The notes: generated by a model from the letters alone, not told the origin. A stretch of DNA of 64,000 nt from Streptomyces sp. RB17 (GCF_009604455.1 NZ_WEGL01000016.1:1-64000), one strand, 5' to 3'; shown: positions 34,694 through 43,598, counted from the stretch's first letter. Numbers and translations: made by a program.

Positions 34694-35733
34694 CACTCGC
34701 AGTCCGCTACCTCGCCGCCCGCACCCTGGACACCGCGCCCGCCGAGAACCCGCCGCCCGGCCCCGGTCAGGTGGAGATCGCCCCCGCCTACGTCGGTATC
34801 TGCGGCACCGACCTGCACATCTTCCACGGCGACATGGACACCCGGGTCGCCGTGCCCGCCGTCCTCGGCCACGAGATGTCCGGCCGGATCGTACGGGTCG
34901 GCCCCGGCGTGGAGGGCTGGCAGTCCGGTGACGCGGTCACCGTGATGCCGCTGCGCTGGGACGACACCTGTCCGGCCTGCCAGGCGGGGCACCAGCACAT
35001 CTGCCAGCACCTGGACTTCATCGGCATCGACTCCCCGGGCGCGATGCAGCAGCGCTGGGCCGTGCCCGCCACCACCCTCATCCGGCTGCCCGACTCCCTC
35101 CCTCTGCACCACGCCGCCCTCGTGGAGCCCACCGCGGTCGCGGTGCACGACGTCGGCCGGGCCCAGGTCCGCGACGGCGAGAAGGCCGTCGTGGTCGGCG
35201 GCGGCCCTGTCGGCATCCTCATCGCCCTGGTCGCCCGGGCAGCCGGAGCCGACGTCCGGGTGGTCGAGCTGACCCCTCACCGGCGGCGGCTCGCACAGGA
35301 GCTGGGGCTGGCCACCTGGGATCCGGGCGCCGACGACGTGCCCGAGCTGGTCCGGCAGTGGACCGGCGACGCCGGCGCGGACGTCGCCTTCGAAGTCTCC
35401 GGCGCGCAGGGCGGAGTGGACACCGCCGTCGAGGTCCTCGGCGTGCGCGGCCGGTTGTGCCTGGTCGCCATCCACCCCCGCCCGCGCGAGGTCAACCTGC
35501 ACCGCTTCTTCTGGCGCGAACTCACCCTGGTGGGCGCCCGGTTGTACGACCGTTCCGACTTCGAGCGGGCGGTCGCCGCGGTCGCCGACGGCACCATCCC
35601 GGCCGAGCGGCTGATCAGCAAGGTCGTCCCCCTCACCCAGGCGCCGGCCGCCTTCGAGGCCCTGGAGGGCGGCGGCGACGTGATGAAGATCCTCGTGGAC
35701 TGCACCGACGACGCTCAGGGAGCCGCCGTATGA
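34690..35733 (+). CDS. Zinc-dependent medium-chain dehydrogenase (threonine/sorbitol dehydrogenase-like)
   Basis: A 347-residue MDR protein. The catalytic zinc ligands are in VGICGTDLHIFHGD and VLGHEMSG. The structural zinc lobe is represented by CPACQAGHQHIC. The Rossmann motif is VVVGGGPVGILIALVA. It probably oxidises a sugar or polyol hydroxyl using NAD(P). In this operon it could be a fucose or keto-deoxyfuconate dehydrogenase, but an aldo/keto reductase at 38258 is the other candidate. It starts at an ATGA overlap with the mutarotase. A decayed copy of it is fused to a kinase fragment at 3440-4418. Confidence 0.88.
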   Translation: MTLAVRYLAARTLDTAPAENPPPGPGQVEIAPAYVGICGTDLHIFHGDMDTRVAVPAVLGHEMSGRIVRVGPGVEGWQSGDAVTVMPLRWDDTCPACQAGHQHICQHLDFIGIDSPGAMQQRWAVPATTLIRLPDSLPLHHAALVEPTAVAVHDVGRAQVRDGEKAVVVGGGPVGILIALVARAAGADVRVVELTPHRRRLAQELGLATWDPGADDVPELVRQWTGDAGADVAFEVSGAQGGVDTAVEVLGVRGRLCLVAIHPRPREVNLHRFFWRELTLVGARLYDRSDFERAVAAVADGTIPAERLISKVVPLTQAPAAFEALEGGGDVMKILVDCTDDAQGAAV

Positions 35734-36491
35734 CCGCCTTCGACCTCACCGGGAAGCTCGCCGTCGTCACGGGAGCCCGGCGCGGCATCGGCCGGGCCAT
35801 GGCCCGCGCGCTCGCCGAGGCCGGTGCGGACGTCATCGGCGTCAGCGCCTCGCTGGAGGAGTCCGGCAGCGCGGTGGAGAAGGACGTTCTCGCCGTGGGC
35901 CGTACCTTCGAGGCCATCCGCACCGACTTCGCCAACCCGGACGCCGTACGGGCGCTGGGCGCGGATCTCGCCGGGCGTGAGCGGCCGGTGGACATCCTGG
36001 TCAACAACGCGGGCACGATCCGCCGCGCCCCGGCCACCGAACACCCCGACGATGACTGGGAGTTGGTCCTCCAGGTCAACCTCAACGCCCAGTTCGCCCT
36101 GTCCCGCGCGGTGGGCGCGGCCATGGTGGCGCGCCGCCACGGGAAGATCATCTTCACGGCGTCGCTGCTCAGCTTCCAGGGCGGCATCACCGTCCCCGGC
36201 TACACCGCCGCCAAGCACGGCATCGCCGGACTGACCAAGGCCCTGGCCAACGAGTGGGCCCCGCACGGCGTCAACGTCAACGCCATCGCGCCCGGCTACA
36301 TCGCCACCGACAACACCCAGGCCCTGCAGGACGACCCCGTCCGCAGCAAGGCGATCCTGGACCGAATCCCGGCCGCGCGCTGGGGCAGCGCCGACGACCT
36401 CGCGGGCGCCACGGTGTTCCTCGCCTCGGACGCCGCCGCCTACGTCCACGGCACCGTCCTGCCCGTCGACGGCGGATGGCTCGGCCGATGA
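35730..36491 (+). CDS. SDR dehydrogenase, KduD/keto-deoxyfuconate dehydrogenase-like
   Basis: A 253-residue classical short-chain dehydrogenase. The cofactor motif is TGARRGIGRAMA, followed by NNAGTIRR, the catalytic Ser in TASLLSFQGG and the Tyr-x3-Lys in GYTAAKHGI. The substitution of Ala for the usual Ser after Tyr-Thr is common. Sequence motifs such as LANEWAPHGVNVNAIAPGYI are typical of 2-deoxy-D-gluconate 3-dehydrogenase (KduD) and of 2-keto-3-deoxy-L-fuconate dehydrogenase. Either role would fit a keto-deoxy-acid pathway. It is coupled by 4-bp overlaps to both neighbours. Confidence 0.85.
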   Translation: MTAFDLTGKLAVVTGARRGIGRAMARALAEAGADVIGVSASLEESGSAVEKDVLAVGRTFEAIRTDFANPDAVRALGADLAGRERPVDILVNNAGTIRRAPATEHPDDDWELVLQVNLNAQFALSRAVGAAMVARRHGKIIFTASLLSFQGGITVPGYTAAKHGIAGLTKALANEWAPHGVNVNAIAPGYIATDNTQALQDDPVRSKAILDRIPAARWGSADDLAGATVFLASDAAAYVHGTVLPVDGGWLGR

Positions 36492-37120
36492 GTGACACCG
36501 ACCTGGCCTCCGTACTGGCCGGCGCCCGCGTCATGCCGGTGTTGACCGTGCCGTCCGCCGCGACCGCCGCCCCGCTGGCCGACGCGCTCGCGGCGGGCGG
36601 CGCCCGGTGCGCCGAGGTCACCTTCCGCACCCCCGACGCCGAGCAGGTACTCAAGACGATGGCCGCCCACGGCGGGCTGACCGTCGGCGCCGGTACGGTC
36701 CTCACGTCCGAGCAGGTGGACCGGGCCTTGGCGGCCGGGGCCCGTTTCGTCGTCTCCCCCGGCTTCGACGAGGCAGTCGTCGCCAGGTGCGGCGAGCTGG
36801 GGGTACCCGTGGTGCCCGGCATCGCCTCCGCCACCGAGCTGATGCGTGCGCTGCGGGCCGGCCTCGACACCGTCAAGCTCTTCCCCGCCGAGCCGCTCGG
36901 CGGGATCCCCATGCTGCGAGCCCTGGCGGCGCCCTTTCCGCGGGCACGGTTCGTGCCGACGGGCGGCATCGACGCCTACCGCATGACCGCCTACCTCGCC
37001 GACCCGGCAGTCCTCGCCGTCGGCGGCAGCTGGATGGCCACCGCCGCCCATCTGGAACGGGGCGAGTACGAGGAGATCCGCCGGCTGACCGCCGAGGCCG
37101 TACGGAGGAGCGCGACGTGA
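36488..37120 (+). CDS. KDPG/KHG-type aldolase
   Basis: A 210-residue class I aldolase. The Glu in ARCAEVTFRTPDAE, the region VGAGTVLTSEQVDRALAAGA, and the Schiff-base Lys in DTVKLFPAEPLGG are all present. The family splits 2-keto-3-deoxy-(6-phospho) acids into pyruvate and an aldehyde. With the PfkB kinase next to it, a phosphorylative route (KDPG to pyruvate and glyceraldehyde 3-phosphate) is possible. Alternatively it cleaves keto-deoxyfuconate to pyruvate and lactaldehyde. It overlaps both neighbours by 4 bp. Confidence 0.9.
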   Translation: MSDTDLASVLAGARVMPVLTVPSAATAAPLADALAAGGARCAEVTFRTPDAEQVLKTMAAHGGLTVGAGTVLTSEQVDRALAAGARFVVSPGFDEAVVARCGELGVPVVPGIASATELMRALRAGLDTVKLFPAEPLGGIPMLRALAAPFPRARFVPTGGIDAYRMTAYLADPAVLAVGGSWMATAAHLERGEYEEIRRLTAEAVRRSAT

Positions 37121-38211
37121 CCGACGTGGTGGCCCTCGGCGAGGTGATGCTCCGCTTCGACCCGGGCGAGGGCAGGATCCGCACCGCCCGCACCTTCCAG
37201 GTCTGGGAAGGCGGCGGCGAGTACAACGTCGTACGCGGACTGCGCCGCTGCTTCGGCCTGCGTACGGCCGTCGTGACCGCCCTGGCCGACAACCAGGTGG
37301 GGCGGCTGGTCGAGGACCTGGTCCTCCAGGGCGGAGTCGACACCTCGCAGATCCGCTGGATGCCCGCGGACGGCATCGGCCGCGGCGCACGCAACGGTCT
37401 GAACTTCGTCGAGCGCGGATTCGGCATCCGGGGCGCACTGGGCGTCAGCGACCGCGCGGGCACGGCCGTCTCGCAGCTGCGCAAAGGGGATGTCGACTGG
37501 GACGCGGTCTTCGCCTCGGGACCGCGCTGGTTCCACACCGGCGGCATCTTCGCCGGTCTGTCGGACACCACCGTGGACGTCGCGGACGAGGCCATGGCGG
37601 CCGCGCGGCGGCACGGTGTGACGGTCTCCTACGACCCCAACTACCGCCCCAGTCTCTGGGCCGGCCGGGGCGGCGCCAACGCCGCCCGCGAGGTCGACCT
37701 GCGGCTCGCCCGGCACGCCGACGTCGTCGTGGGCGCCCTGGGCCTGGCCGGAACGCACCCAGGGGCGCTGCGGATCGAGGCGGACGAGGTGCAGGACGCA
37801 CTCGCAGAGGTCGCGGGACGCCTGCCCCAGGCCGAGGTGCTGGCGACGACCGTGCGCACGGTGACCTCGGCCGGGGTGAACGACTGGTCCTCGGCCGCCT
37901 GGTCGGCCCGGACCGGCTGCGTGCGTGGCCCCGACATGCCCGGCCTGCACGTCCTTGACCGCATCGGCTCCGGCGACGCTTTCGCGGCCGGACTGATCTA
38001 CGGACTGCTGACGGGCGACGGCGAGGAGGGCGGCTCGGCGGCCCGCGCCAGGCCCGCGGCGAACCTCGATGCCGTCGGCCTGCGGCGCGCTCTGGGCTAC
38101 GGCACCGTCCACGGCGCACTGACCATGACCACGCCCGGTGACGTCTCCATGGCCTCACTCACCGAGGTCGAGGCGCTCATGGCAGGTGGCTCGGCCGCCG
38201 TCAGACGATGA
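37117..38211 (+). CDS. PfkB-family sugar kinase, KDG kinase-like
   Basis: A 364-residue ribokinase-family kinase. LGEVMLRFDP opens the protein, GGEYNVVRGLRRCFG is the substrate-lid region, GGVDTSQIRW is typical of 2-keto-3-deoxygluconate kinases, SYDPNYRPSLW follows, and the anion hole with catalytic Asp is DRIGSGDAFAAGLIYG. It would phosphorylate a 2-keto-3-deoxy sugar acid before the aldolase acts. The GTG at 37117 overlaps the aldolase stop. A decayed fragment of a paralogue lies at 3440-3893. Confidence 0.88.
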   Translation: MTDVVALGEVMLRFDPGEGRIRTARTFQVWEGGGEYNVVRGLRRCFGLRTAVVTALADNQVGRLVEDLVLQGGVDTSQIRWMPADGIGRGARNGLNFVERGFGIRGALGVSDRAGTAVSQLRKGDVDWDAVFASGPRWFHTGGIFAGLSDTTVDVADEAMAAARRHGVTVSYDPNYRPSLWAGRGGANAAREVDLRLARHADVVVGALGLAGTHPGALRIEADEVQDALAEVAGRLPQAEVLATTVRTVTSAGVNDWSSAAWSARTGCVRGPDMPGLHVLDRIGSGDAFAAGLIYGLLTGDGEEGGSAARARPAANLDAVGLRRALGYGTVHGALTMTTPGDVSMASLTEVEALMAGGSAAVRR

Positions 38212-38257
38212 CCGGCCCTCGGCCGCCGTACCGAACCGCACCACCAGAGGAGCACAG

Positions 38258-39286
38258 TTGACACATCGGACCAGGGGACACCGGAAGATCACGAACACCC
38301 CCGTCGAGCTCACGGACCTCGGCTTCGGGGCCTCCGTGATCGGCAATCTCTACCGTGTCACCCCTCCTCACGACGCGCAGGCCGCGATCGAGGCGGCCTG
38401 GGCGGTCGGCATCCGGTACTTCGACACGGCACCGCACTACGGGCTCGGCCTCTCCGAGCGACGCCTGGGAGCCGCCCTGCGGGACCGTCCACGCGACGCG
38501 TACGCCGTCTCCTCCAAGGTCGGCCGCCTGCTCGTCCCCAACGAGCAGCCGCGCGGCATCGACACCGAGGGCTTCGTGGTGCCGGACGACCTGCGCAGAC
38601 AATGGGACTTCAGCCGCGACGGAGTGCTCCGCTCCATCGAGGCGACCTTGGAACGCACCGGCCTGGACCGCCTGGACATCGTCTACCTGCACGACCCCGA
38701 CGACCACTGGAGACAGGCCGCCGAGGAGGCCATGCCGGCCCTCGCGGACCTCCGCGACCAGGGGGTGATCGGCGCGATCGGCGCCGGCATGAACCAGTCG
38801 GCCATGCTCGCCCGCTTCCTGCGCGAGACCGCAGCCGACCTGGTCATGCTGGCCGGGCGCTACACACTCCTCGACCAGTCGGCTCTGGACGATGTCCTGC
38901 CCGCCGCCCGGGAACTCGGCAAGAGCGTCGTAGCGGTGGGCGTCTTCAACTCGGGGCTGCTCTCCAGCGACCGCCCTGCCGAGGGCATGAAGTACGACTA
39001 CCAGGACGCCCCGCCTGCCCTGGTAGCCCGCGCTCGGGCGATCGCCGACGTCTGCGCGGCGCACGGCACGACCCTGCCCGCCGCCGCGATCGCCTTCCCG
39101 CGCACCCATCCCAGTATCATCAACATCACCCTCGGTATGCGGAACGCGGAACAGGTTGCACAGAACGTGGAACTCCACGATCAGCGGATCGCTGAACATC
39201 TCTGGGATGATCTCCGTGCCCGAGGACTGATCAGGTCGGACGTGCCCACGGCGAACGATCCCGGAAGGAGCTCGCAGTGTCTCTGA
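38258..39286 (+). CDS. Aldo/keto reductase, L-fucose/D-threo-aldose dehydrogenase-like
   Basis: A 342-residue AKR-fold oxidoreductase. It shows the catalytic Asp/Tyr in YFDTAPHYGLGLSE, the Lys in VSSKVGRLL and the His-containing IVYLHDPDDHW. The length and the segment WDFSRDGVLRSIEATLERTG match bacterial L-fucose dehydrogenases and D-threo-aldose 1-dehydrogenases, which oxidise the sugar to its lactone. The start is taken as TTG at 38258 because GAGGAG lies 5 bp upstream and upstream ATGs in this frame lie inside the kinase gene. The product is the substrate of the lactonase encoded at 33363. Confidence 0.85.
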   Translation: MTHRTRGHRKITNTPVELTDLGFGASVIGNLYRVTPPHDAQAAIEAAWAVGIRYFDTAPHYGLGLSERRLGAALRDRPRDAYAVSSKVGRLLVPNEQPRGIDTEGFVVPDDLRRQWDFSRDGVLRSIEATLERTGLDRLDIVYLHDPDDHWRQAAEEAMPALADLRDQGVIGAIGAGMNQSAMLARFLRETAADLVMLAGRYTLLDQSALDDVLPAARELGKSVVAVGVFNSGLLSSDRPAEGMKYDYQDAPPALVARARAIADVCAAHGTTLPAAAIAFPRTHPSIINITLGMRNAEQVAQNVELHDQRIAEHLWDDLRARGLIRSDVPTANDPGRSSQCL

Positions 39287-39984
39287 CGGACAAGGCCATA
39301 GCGCAGATCCGCGAGCTGATCCGCACGGGCGCGCTGCCTCCCGGCTCCAAGCTGCCGCCGGAGCCGGACCTGGCAGCACAGCTGGGTCTGTCCCGCAACC
39401 TGGCCCGTGAGGCGGTCAAGGCGCTGGCCGTCGCGCGGGTTCTGGAGGTCCGACGGGGTGACGGCACGTACGTGACCAGCCTGCAGCCGAGCCTGCTCCT
39501 GGAAGGGCTCGGCGGAGCGGTGGAACTGCTGCAGGGCGACTCCGCCGCCCTGCAGGACCTCATGGAGGTGCGGCGCCTCCTCGAACCAGTCGCCACCGCC
39601 CTGGCCGCCACCCGGATCTCCGACGACCAGCTTGCCGAGGTCAAGCGGCACCTGGACGCCATGCGCGAGGCCCGCGACGACGTCGAGCAGCTCAACATCC
39701 ACGACGCCGCCTTCCACCGCGCCGTCATCACGGCCACCGGCAACGAGACCCTGCTCACCCTCCTTGAGGGCATCTCCGGCCGCACTTTGCGCGCCCGCAT
39801 CTGGCGCGGCCTGGTCGACACCCAGGCCGCGGGCCGGACCCTCGCCGAGCACGAGGCGATCTTCCATGCCCTGTCCACCCGCGACGCCTCCCTCAGCCAG
39901 GCCGCAGCACTGCTGCACGTGAGCAACACCGAAGAGTGGCTCAGAGAACACCTGCGCTCCGGCCAGACCCCTCCCCTTCGGTAG
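39277..39984 (+). CDS. GntR-family regulator, FadR (FCD) subfamily
   Basis: A 235-residue regulator. The N-terminal winged helix includes LPPEPDLAAQLGLSRNLAREA, then VLEVRRGDGTYV. The FCD domain covers residues 85-220, with metal-type residues in IHDAAFHRAVITATGN and LAEHEAIFHAL. The GTG start has GGAAGGAG upstream and overlaps the aldo/keto reductase stop by 10 bp, so the operon encodes its own regulator. A sugar acid such as fuconate is a likely effector. Confidence 0.9.
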   Translation: MSLTDKAIAQIRELIRTGALPPGSKLPPEPDLAAQLGLSRNLAREAVKALAVARVLEVRRGDGTYVTSLQPSLLLEGLGGAVELLQGDSAALQDLMEVRRLLEPVATALAATRISDDQLAEVKRHLDAMREARDDVEQLNIHDAAFHRAVITATGNETLLTLLEGISGRTLRARIWRGLVDTQAAGRTLAEHEAIFHALSTRDASLSQAAALLHVSNTEEWLREHLRSGQTPPLR

Positions 39985-40104
39985 ACGTCGATAGCTTCAC
40001 CTGCCCAGGTGCGGTGAGCTTGCCCAGCTGGGCGCAGATGTCCTTGGCCGGGCCACTCAAGTCGGCGAAGAAGCAGGTCAACAAGCTGATCGCAGCCCAT
40101 CCCG

Positions 40105-40211
40105 GTGGACGAGGGCGTGTCCTTGGTGAGGCGCAGTCGGCTCGGCACGTCCAGAGCATTGCCGATCTGCGTCCAGTGCACGAGGTCGCGGCTGTGGAAG
40201 ACGGGGATGCC
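40105..40211 (-). pseudogene. GH43 beta-xylosidase/arabinofuranosidase N-terminal scrap
   Basis: The minus-strand frame reads GIPVFHSRDLVHWTQIGNAL and then LDVPSRLRLTKDTPSSTG. This is the N-terminal blade of GH43 beta-propellers (xylosidase/arabinofuranosidase). Both sides run into unrelated sequence within 40 bp. It shows that a hemicellulase gene once stood between the fucose operon and the IS701 insertion. The remaining stretch from 39985 to 40410 has no gene that I can support. Confidence 0.65.
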
Positions 40212-40420
40212 CGCTGCCGCCCTGCGGGATCGGGGGGTGAGCAAGTGGGCGTTCTTCAAGACGTTCAGGTCGCCGGGGGACGGCGACGGTGGTGCTTGGC
40301 AGGGCGGAGGGCCGGCCCCTGTGGGGCGTCCGCCGAGGCGTGCCCTGCTCAGCGGCGCTCGTCTCCGGGCCGGTGAGGCGGGGCGGGATGGCGCAGGGGG
40401 TGGTGGGCAGGCCAGTACTG

Positions 40421-41834
40421 GTAGGACTCCGTTAGGTCTGTGTGTCGTCCTTGTTCAGGGGCACGGTGAGTGTGTGGACGCACATGAAGTGAACCGTGTT
40501 CGGGCGACGTGGGCGTTATTCGTGGCGGACGTGTTCGCCTCGGTCCGCGCAAGGACCAGCGGGCCAAGGGTGACTGCTATCTGCGGGGACTGATGATGGA
40601 CGGTCGCCGCAAGTCCATTCAGGCCATGGCCTCGCGGCTGCCGGACGGCAATGAGCAGAACCTGCAGCAGTTCGTGAACCAGTCCACGTGGGATGCGGTG
40701 CCGGTGCGTCGGCGGATCGCTGAGCGGATGGTGCCGCAGGTCGGCGCGGACGCCTGGGCGGTCGATGACGTGTCGTTCCCCAAGGACGGCAGGATGTCGG
40801 TCGGTGTTGCTCCCCAGTACTGCGGTGCGCTGGGCAAGCAGGCCAACTGCCAGGTCGCGGTCAGTGTCCACGCGGTCTCCGACACGGCGTCGTGCCCGCT
40901 GAACTGGCGGCTGTTCCTGCCGCGGGAATGGGCCGAGGACACCGTCCGGCGCCGGCAGACCGGCGTGCCGGAGGACGTCGGACACCGGGAGAAGTGGCGT
41001 CTGGCACTGGACGCCCTGGACGAACTGGCCGGATGGGGACTGGTGCCGCCCGTGGTGGTGGCCGATGCGGGCTACGGCCAGAACGCGGACTTCCGTGCCG
41101 CACTGGCCGAGCGGGGACACGCGTACGTGGTCGGCATCCGCGGCGATCTGATCGTCCAGCCGCATGACGCAGTCCCTGATGCCCCAGTCTGGTCCGGGAA
41201 CGGCCGCCGGCCGGTTCCCCGCTACCGGCAGCCACCACTGACGGTGGCGGAACTGGCCGCGGCCGCCGGATGGGAAGCCTTCCAGGAGGTGACCTGGCGG
41301 GAAGGCTCCCGCTCCCCGATGACCTCCCGCTTCCTCGCGATGTGGGTCCGGCCGGCCGGGGTCCGCCCGCGTCGGCTGGCCCAGCAAGCCGCGGTGGCCG
41401 AGCACGGCCGGTGGGACGGCGTGCTGCCCCAGGTGCGACTGCTGGCCGAGTGGCCCGACGGCGAGGACGAACCGACCCGGTTCTGGCTGTCTGACCTGCC
41501 CGCCGACACCCCGATCCCGGAGCTAGTCCGCCTGGCGAAGATCCGCTGGCGCATCGAGCACGACTACCGGGAACTCAAGCACGGCCTGGGCCTGGACCAC
41601 TTCGAAGGCCGCTCCTGGAACGGCTGGCACCACCACGCCACCCTGGTCACCGCCGCCCACGCCTCACCGAACAGCGGCTGACCCCAAAAGCCGACACACC
41701 GGACTCACCCTCTACCAGATCCTCGACGCCCTCCAGGACCTGCTGAACTGCTGGAGCGGCATCTGCACCACCTGCCACCAACCCCTGCCCCGCAGGACCA
41801 CACCAAGATCAAGACAGACCTAACGGAGTCCTAC
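40421..41834 (+). mobile_element. IS701-family insertion sequence
   Basis: Inverted repeats of 21 bp are identical: 40421-40441 begins GTAGGACTCCGTTAGGTCTG, and 41814-41834 is its exact reverse complement. The transposase gene fills the inside. No unambiguous target duplication is seen in the immediate flanks (CAGTACTG on the left, TGGTAGTT on the right), so the exact outer ends may lie a few bases further out. It truncates a minus-strand secreted-protein gene at its right end. Confidence 0.85.
40474..41746 (+). pseudogene. IS701 transposase with two frameshifts
   Basis: The DDE transposase is readable almost end to end but not in one frame. From a GTG at 40474 the first frame gives the N-terminus up to FVADVFASVR. 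At about 40546 one base is missing, and the second frame continues with KDQRAKGDCYLRGLM. It carries the catalytic residues in WAVDDVSFPKDGR, VVADAGYG and IEHDYRELKHGLGLDHFEG. At about 41663 four bases are missing in the LVTAAHAF-LT-QRL region, and the normal C-terminus continues in another frame to 41746. A protein from the central frame alone would lack both ends. Confidence 0.82.
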
Positions 41835-41844
41835 TGGTAGTTCG

Positions 41845-42128
41845 TCAGAACGGCGTCGGTGCGGAGGTGGTTCCGTCGCTCAGCCGCAGGCCCATGGCCG
41901 AACCGGCCATGGCTGTCGCGCCGTTGTGCCGGGCCGACCACTGGAGCGAGCCGCCCGTCAGCGGCATGGTGATGCTGGTGGTGCCGTCGAGCGACGTCGG
42001 GTGACCGAGGCGTCTGAGGCCTCGGCCGGATACGTGCTGCCGATGCCCGGCGCGGCCGTTGCGGCGGCGACAGCCGCGCTCTTGAGCACCCTGCGGCGAG
42101 AGGGTTCCTGATGCCCTGGCACGTTCAC
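41845..42128 (-). pseudogene. 5' end of a Tat-secreted protein gene, truncated by IS701
   Basis: From a GTG at 42128 (GGAGGA upstream) the minus strand reads VNVPGHQEPSRRRVLKSAAV, a twin-arginine signal peptide, followed by PAEASDASV. After that the frame must shift at about 41990 to continue with strand-rich text (LDGTTSITMPLTGGSLQWS, AMAGSAMGLRLSDGTTS). It ends at the IS701 right end. Together these are the start of a secreted protein, possibly a carbohydrate-binding or glycosidase protein, now broken by both a frameshift and the insertion. Confidence 0.6.
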
Positions 42129-42310
42129 CGGGTTCCTCCGAGGATGCCCTGGCGTTCAGGCCGGGGAGGAATCGGAGTCCTGCGGAGCAGGGCAGGGATA
42201 GCCGGGTCGCCGTCAGGGTGATCCGGCGTCCACCCCGGGCAGCGGTGATGTCGCGCCCACAATTGATCAAGAGCTCTCAACTGTCAGTCCTCTCGGGTAG
42301 GTTCGGGTGC

Positions 42311-43531
42311 ATGACGGCAGAGGCGACCACGAAGGACACCGGGCATGCCCGGTACACCTTCCGTGTGCGCCTGTCGGCTGCTGCGCGGCGCGCACTTGAA
42401 GCGGAGTGGGCGCGCTGCCGGTGGATCTGGAATGAGTGCGTCGCGAAGTCCAAGCAGGCGCACGCGCAGAGCCGGGCGACCGGCGAGAAGGTGACCTGTG
42501 GTCCGGCGCAGTTGGACAGGATGCTGACCGAGGCCCGCGGGGTGACGCCATGGCTGGCTGAGGGCGCGTCGGTGCCGCAGCAGCAGGTGATTCGGGACTT
42601 TGCCAAGTCGAGGGCGAAAGCGCTGAAGGACATCAAGGACCGGTTGCCGATGCACTGCCGGGCCCAGATGCCCCGCTTCAAGAAGAAGCGGGAGGCGCGG
42701 TGCAGCCTCAACTACACGAAGCGCGGTTTCCGCCTCAAGGACGGCCGCCTGCACCTTGCAGGCGGGATCGTGCTGAGGGTGGTGTGGTCGCGGCCCCTTC
42801 CGGCCGATCCGTCGAGTGTGCGCGTGTACCGGGACACGCTCGGACATTGGTACGTGTCCTTCGTCGTTGCCGCGCAGAGCGAACCGCTCGCCCGCACGGG
42901 GCGCGTGCTCGGGGTGGACTGGGGTGTGAAGGAGGCCGCCACGACCACTGACGACGCCTACGATCTGCCGCATGGCGAGCACGGCAAGCGGGCCGCGCAG
43001 CGGCTGGCGAGGTATCAGCGGATGATGGCCCGGCGTCGGCGTCCGAAGGGACAGCCCGCATCCGCGGGCTACCGGGCCGCGCAGGCGCAGGCGGCGAAGC
43101 TGCACAAGAAGATCGCGAGGCAGCGTGAGGACACCGGCCGCAAGTGGGCCAAGTCCGTGATGCGTGGCCATGACGGGGTTGCGGTGGAGGACTTTAGGCC
43201 GAGGTTCCTGGCGAAGACCACCATGGCCCGCAAGGCGGCCGATGCCGCCATTGCCGCGACGAAGCGTGCCCTGTGCGAGATGGGCCGCAAGCACGGGCGG
43301 GACGTCCGTCTGGTGCACCCGGCGCACACCACGATGGACTGTGCCAAGTGCGGAGCGAGAACCAAGCACGCACTACCTCTGTCGATGAGAACGTATGCCT
43401 GCACCGTGTGTGGAGCCGTGTCCCCCAGGGACAAGAACTCCGCCCGCGTGATGCTGGTCCGGGCAGGTTGGAACCCGGACGGTGTCGAGGGCGTAAGACC
43501 ACCTGAGCCGCTGGCTCCGGTGGCGGCCTGA
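42311..43531 (+). CDS. tnpB: TnpB RNA-guided nuclease, apparently intact
   Basis: A 406-residue TnpB/OrfB. It begins with ARYTFRVRLSAAARRALEAE and the Trp-containing CRWIWNECV helix. RuvC residues are all present: Asp in GVDWGVKEAA, Glu in VAVEDFRPRF and Asp in SPRDKNSARVML. The zinc finger is CAKCGAR and CTVCGA. The ATG at 42311 begins the conserved N-terminus. Its mRNA 3' end runs into the right-end hairpin, where family members produce their guide RNA. Unlike the IS607 copy, no active-site change is seen, so it may be a working nuclease. Confidence 0.9.
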   Translation: MTAEATTKDTGHARYTFRVRLSAAARRALEAEWARCRWIWNECVAKSKQAHAQSRATGEKVTCGPAQLDRMLTEARGVTPWLAEGASVPQQQVIRDFAKSRAKALKDIKDRLPMHCRAQMPRFKKKREARCSLNYTKRGFRLKDGRLHLAGGIVLRVVWSRPLPADPSSVRVYRDTLGHWYVSFVVAAQSEPLARTGRVLGVDWGVKEAATTTDDAYDLPHGEHGKRAAQRLARYQRMMARRRRPKGQPASAGYRAAQAQAAKLHKKIARQREDTGRKWAKSVMRGHDGVAVEDFRPRFLAKTTMARKAADAAIAATKRALCEMGRKHGRDVRLVHPAHTTMDCAKCGARTKHALPLSMRTYACTVCGAVSPRDKNSARVMLVRAGWNPDGVEGVRPPEPLAPVAA

Positions 43532-43569
43532 GCCGTAAATCCCCGCTCAGCCCTGGAGGGTGACGAATC

Positions 43570-43598
43570 CCCCTCCCTTCAGGGAGGGGAGCCTTCAA
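43570..43598 (+). ncRNA. Right-end hairpin and presumed 3' end of the TnpB guide-RNA scaffold
   Basis: CCCCTCCCT (43570-43578) pairs with AGGGAGGGG (43581-43589) across a TC loop, followed by GAGCCTTCAA. In IS605-type elements the RNA scaffold ends at this boundary and the next about 16-20 bases (here from 43599, CTCTGGTATCCGG) act as guide. The hairpin is seen; transcription and the guide role are inferred from the family. Confidence 0.5.

Larger units (their letters stand above)
42268..43598 (+). mobile_element. Solo TnpB element of the IS200/IS605 type
   Basis: The element carries tnpB but no tnpA. On the left, TTGAT (42263-42267) stands at the expected junction. On the right, the hairpin described at 43570-43589 and TTCAA (43594-43598) form the usual right end. 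Beyond it a nucleotidyltransferase gene fragment resumes. Such elements move only if a Y1 transposase is supplied in trans. Confidence 0.65.

Noticed and set aside
40105..40593. A continuous plus frame from the GH43 scrap into IS701
   Set aside because: The first part is antisense to the GH43 scrap. Only the portion from 40474 is IS701 transposase.
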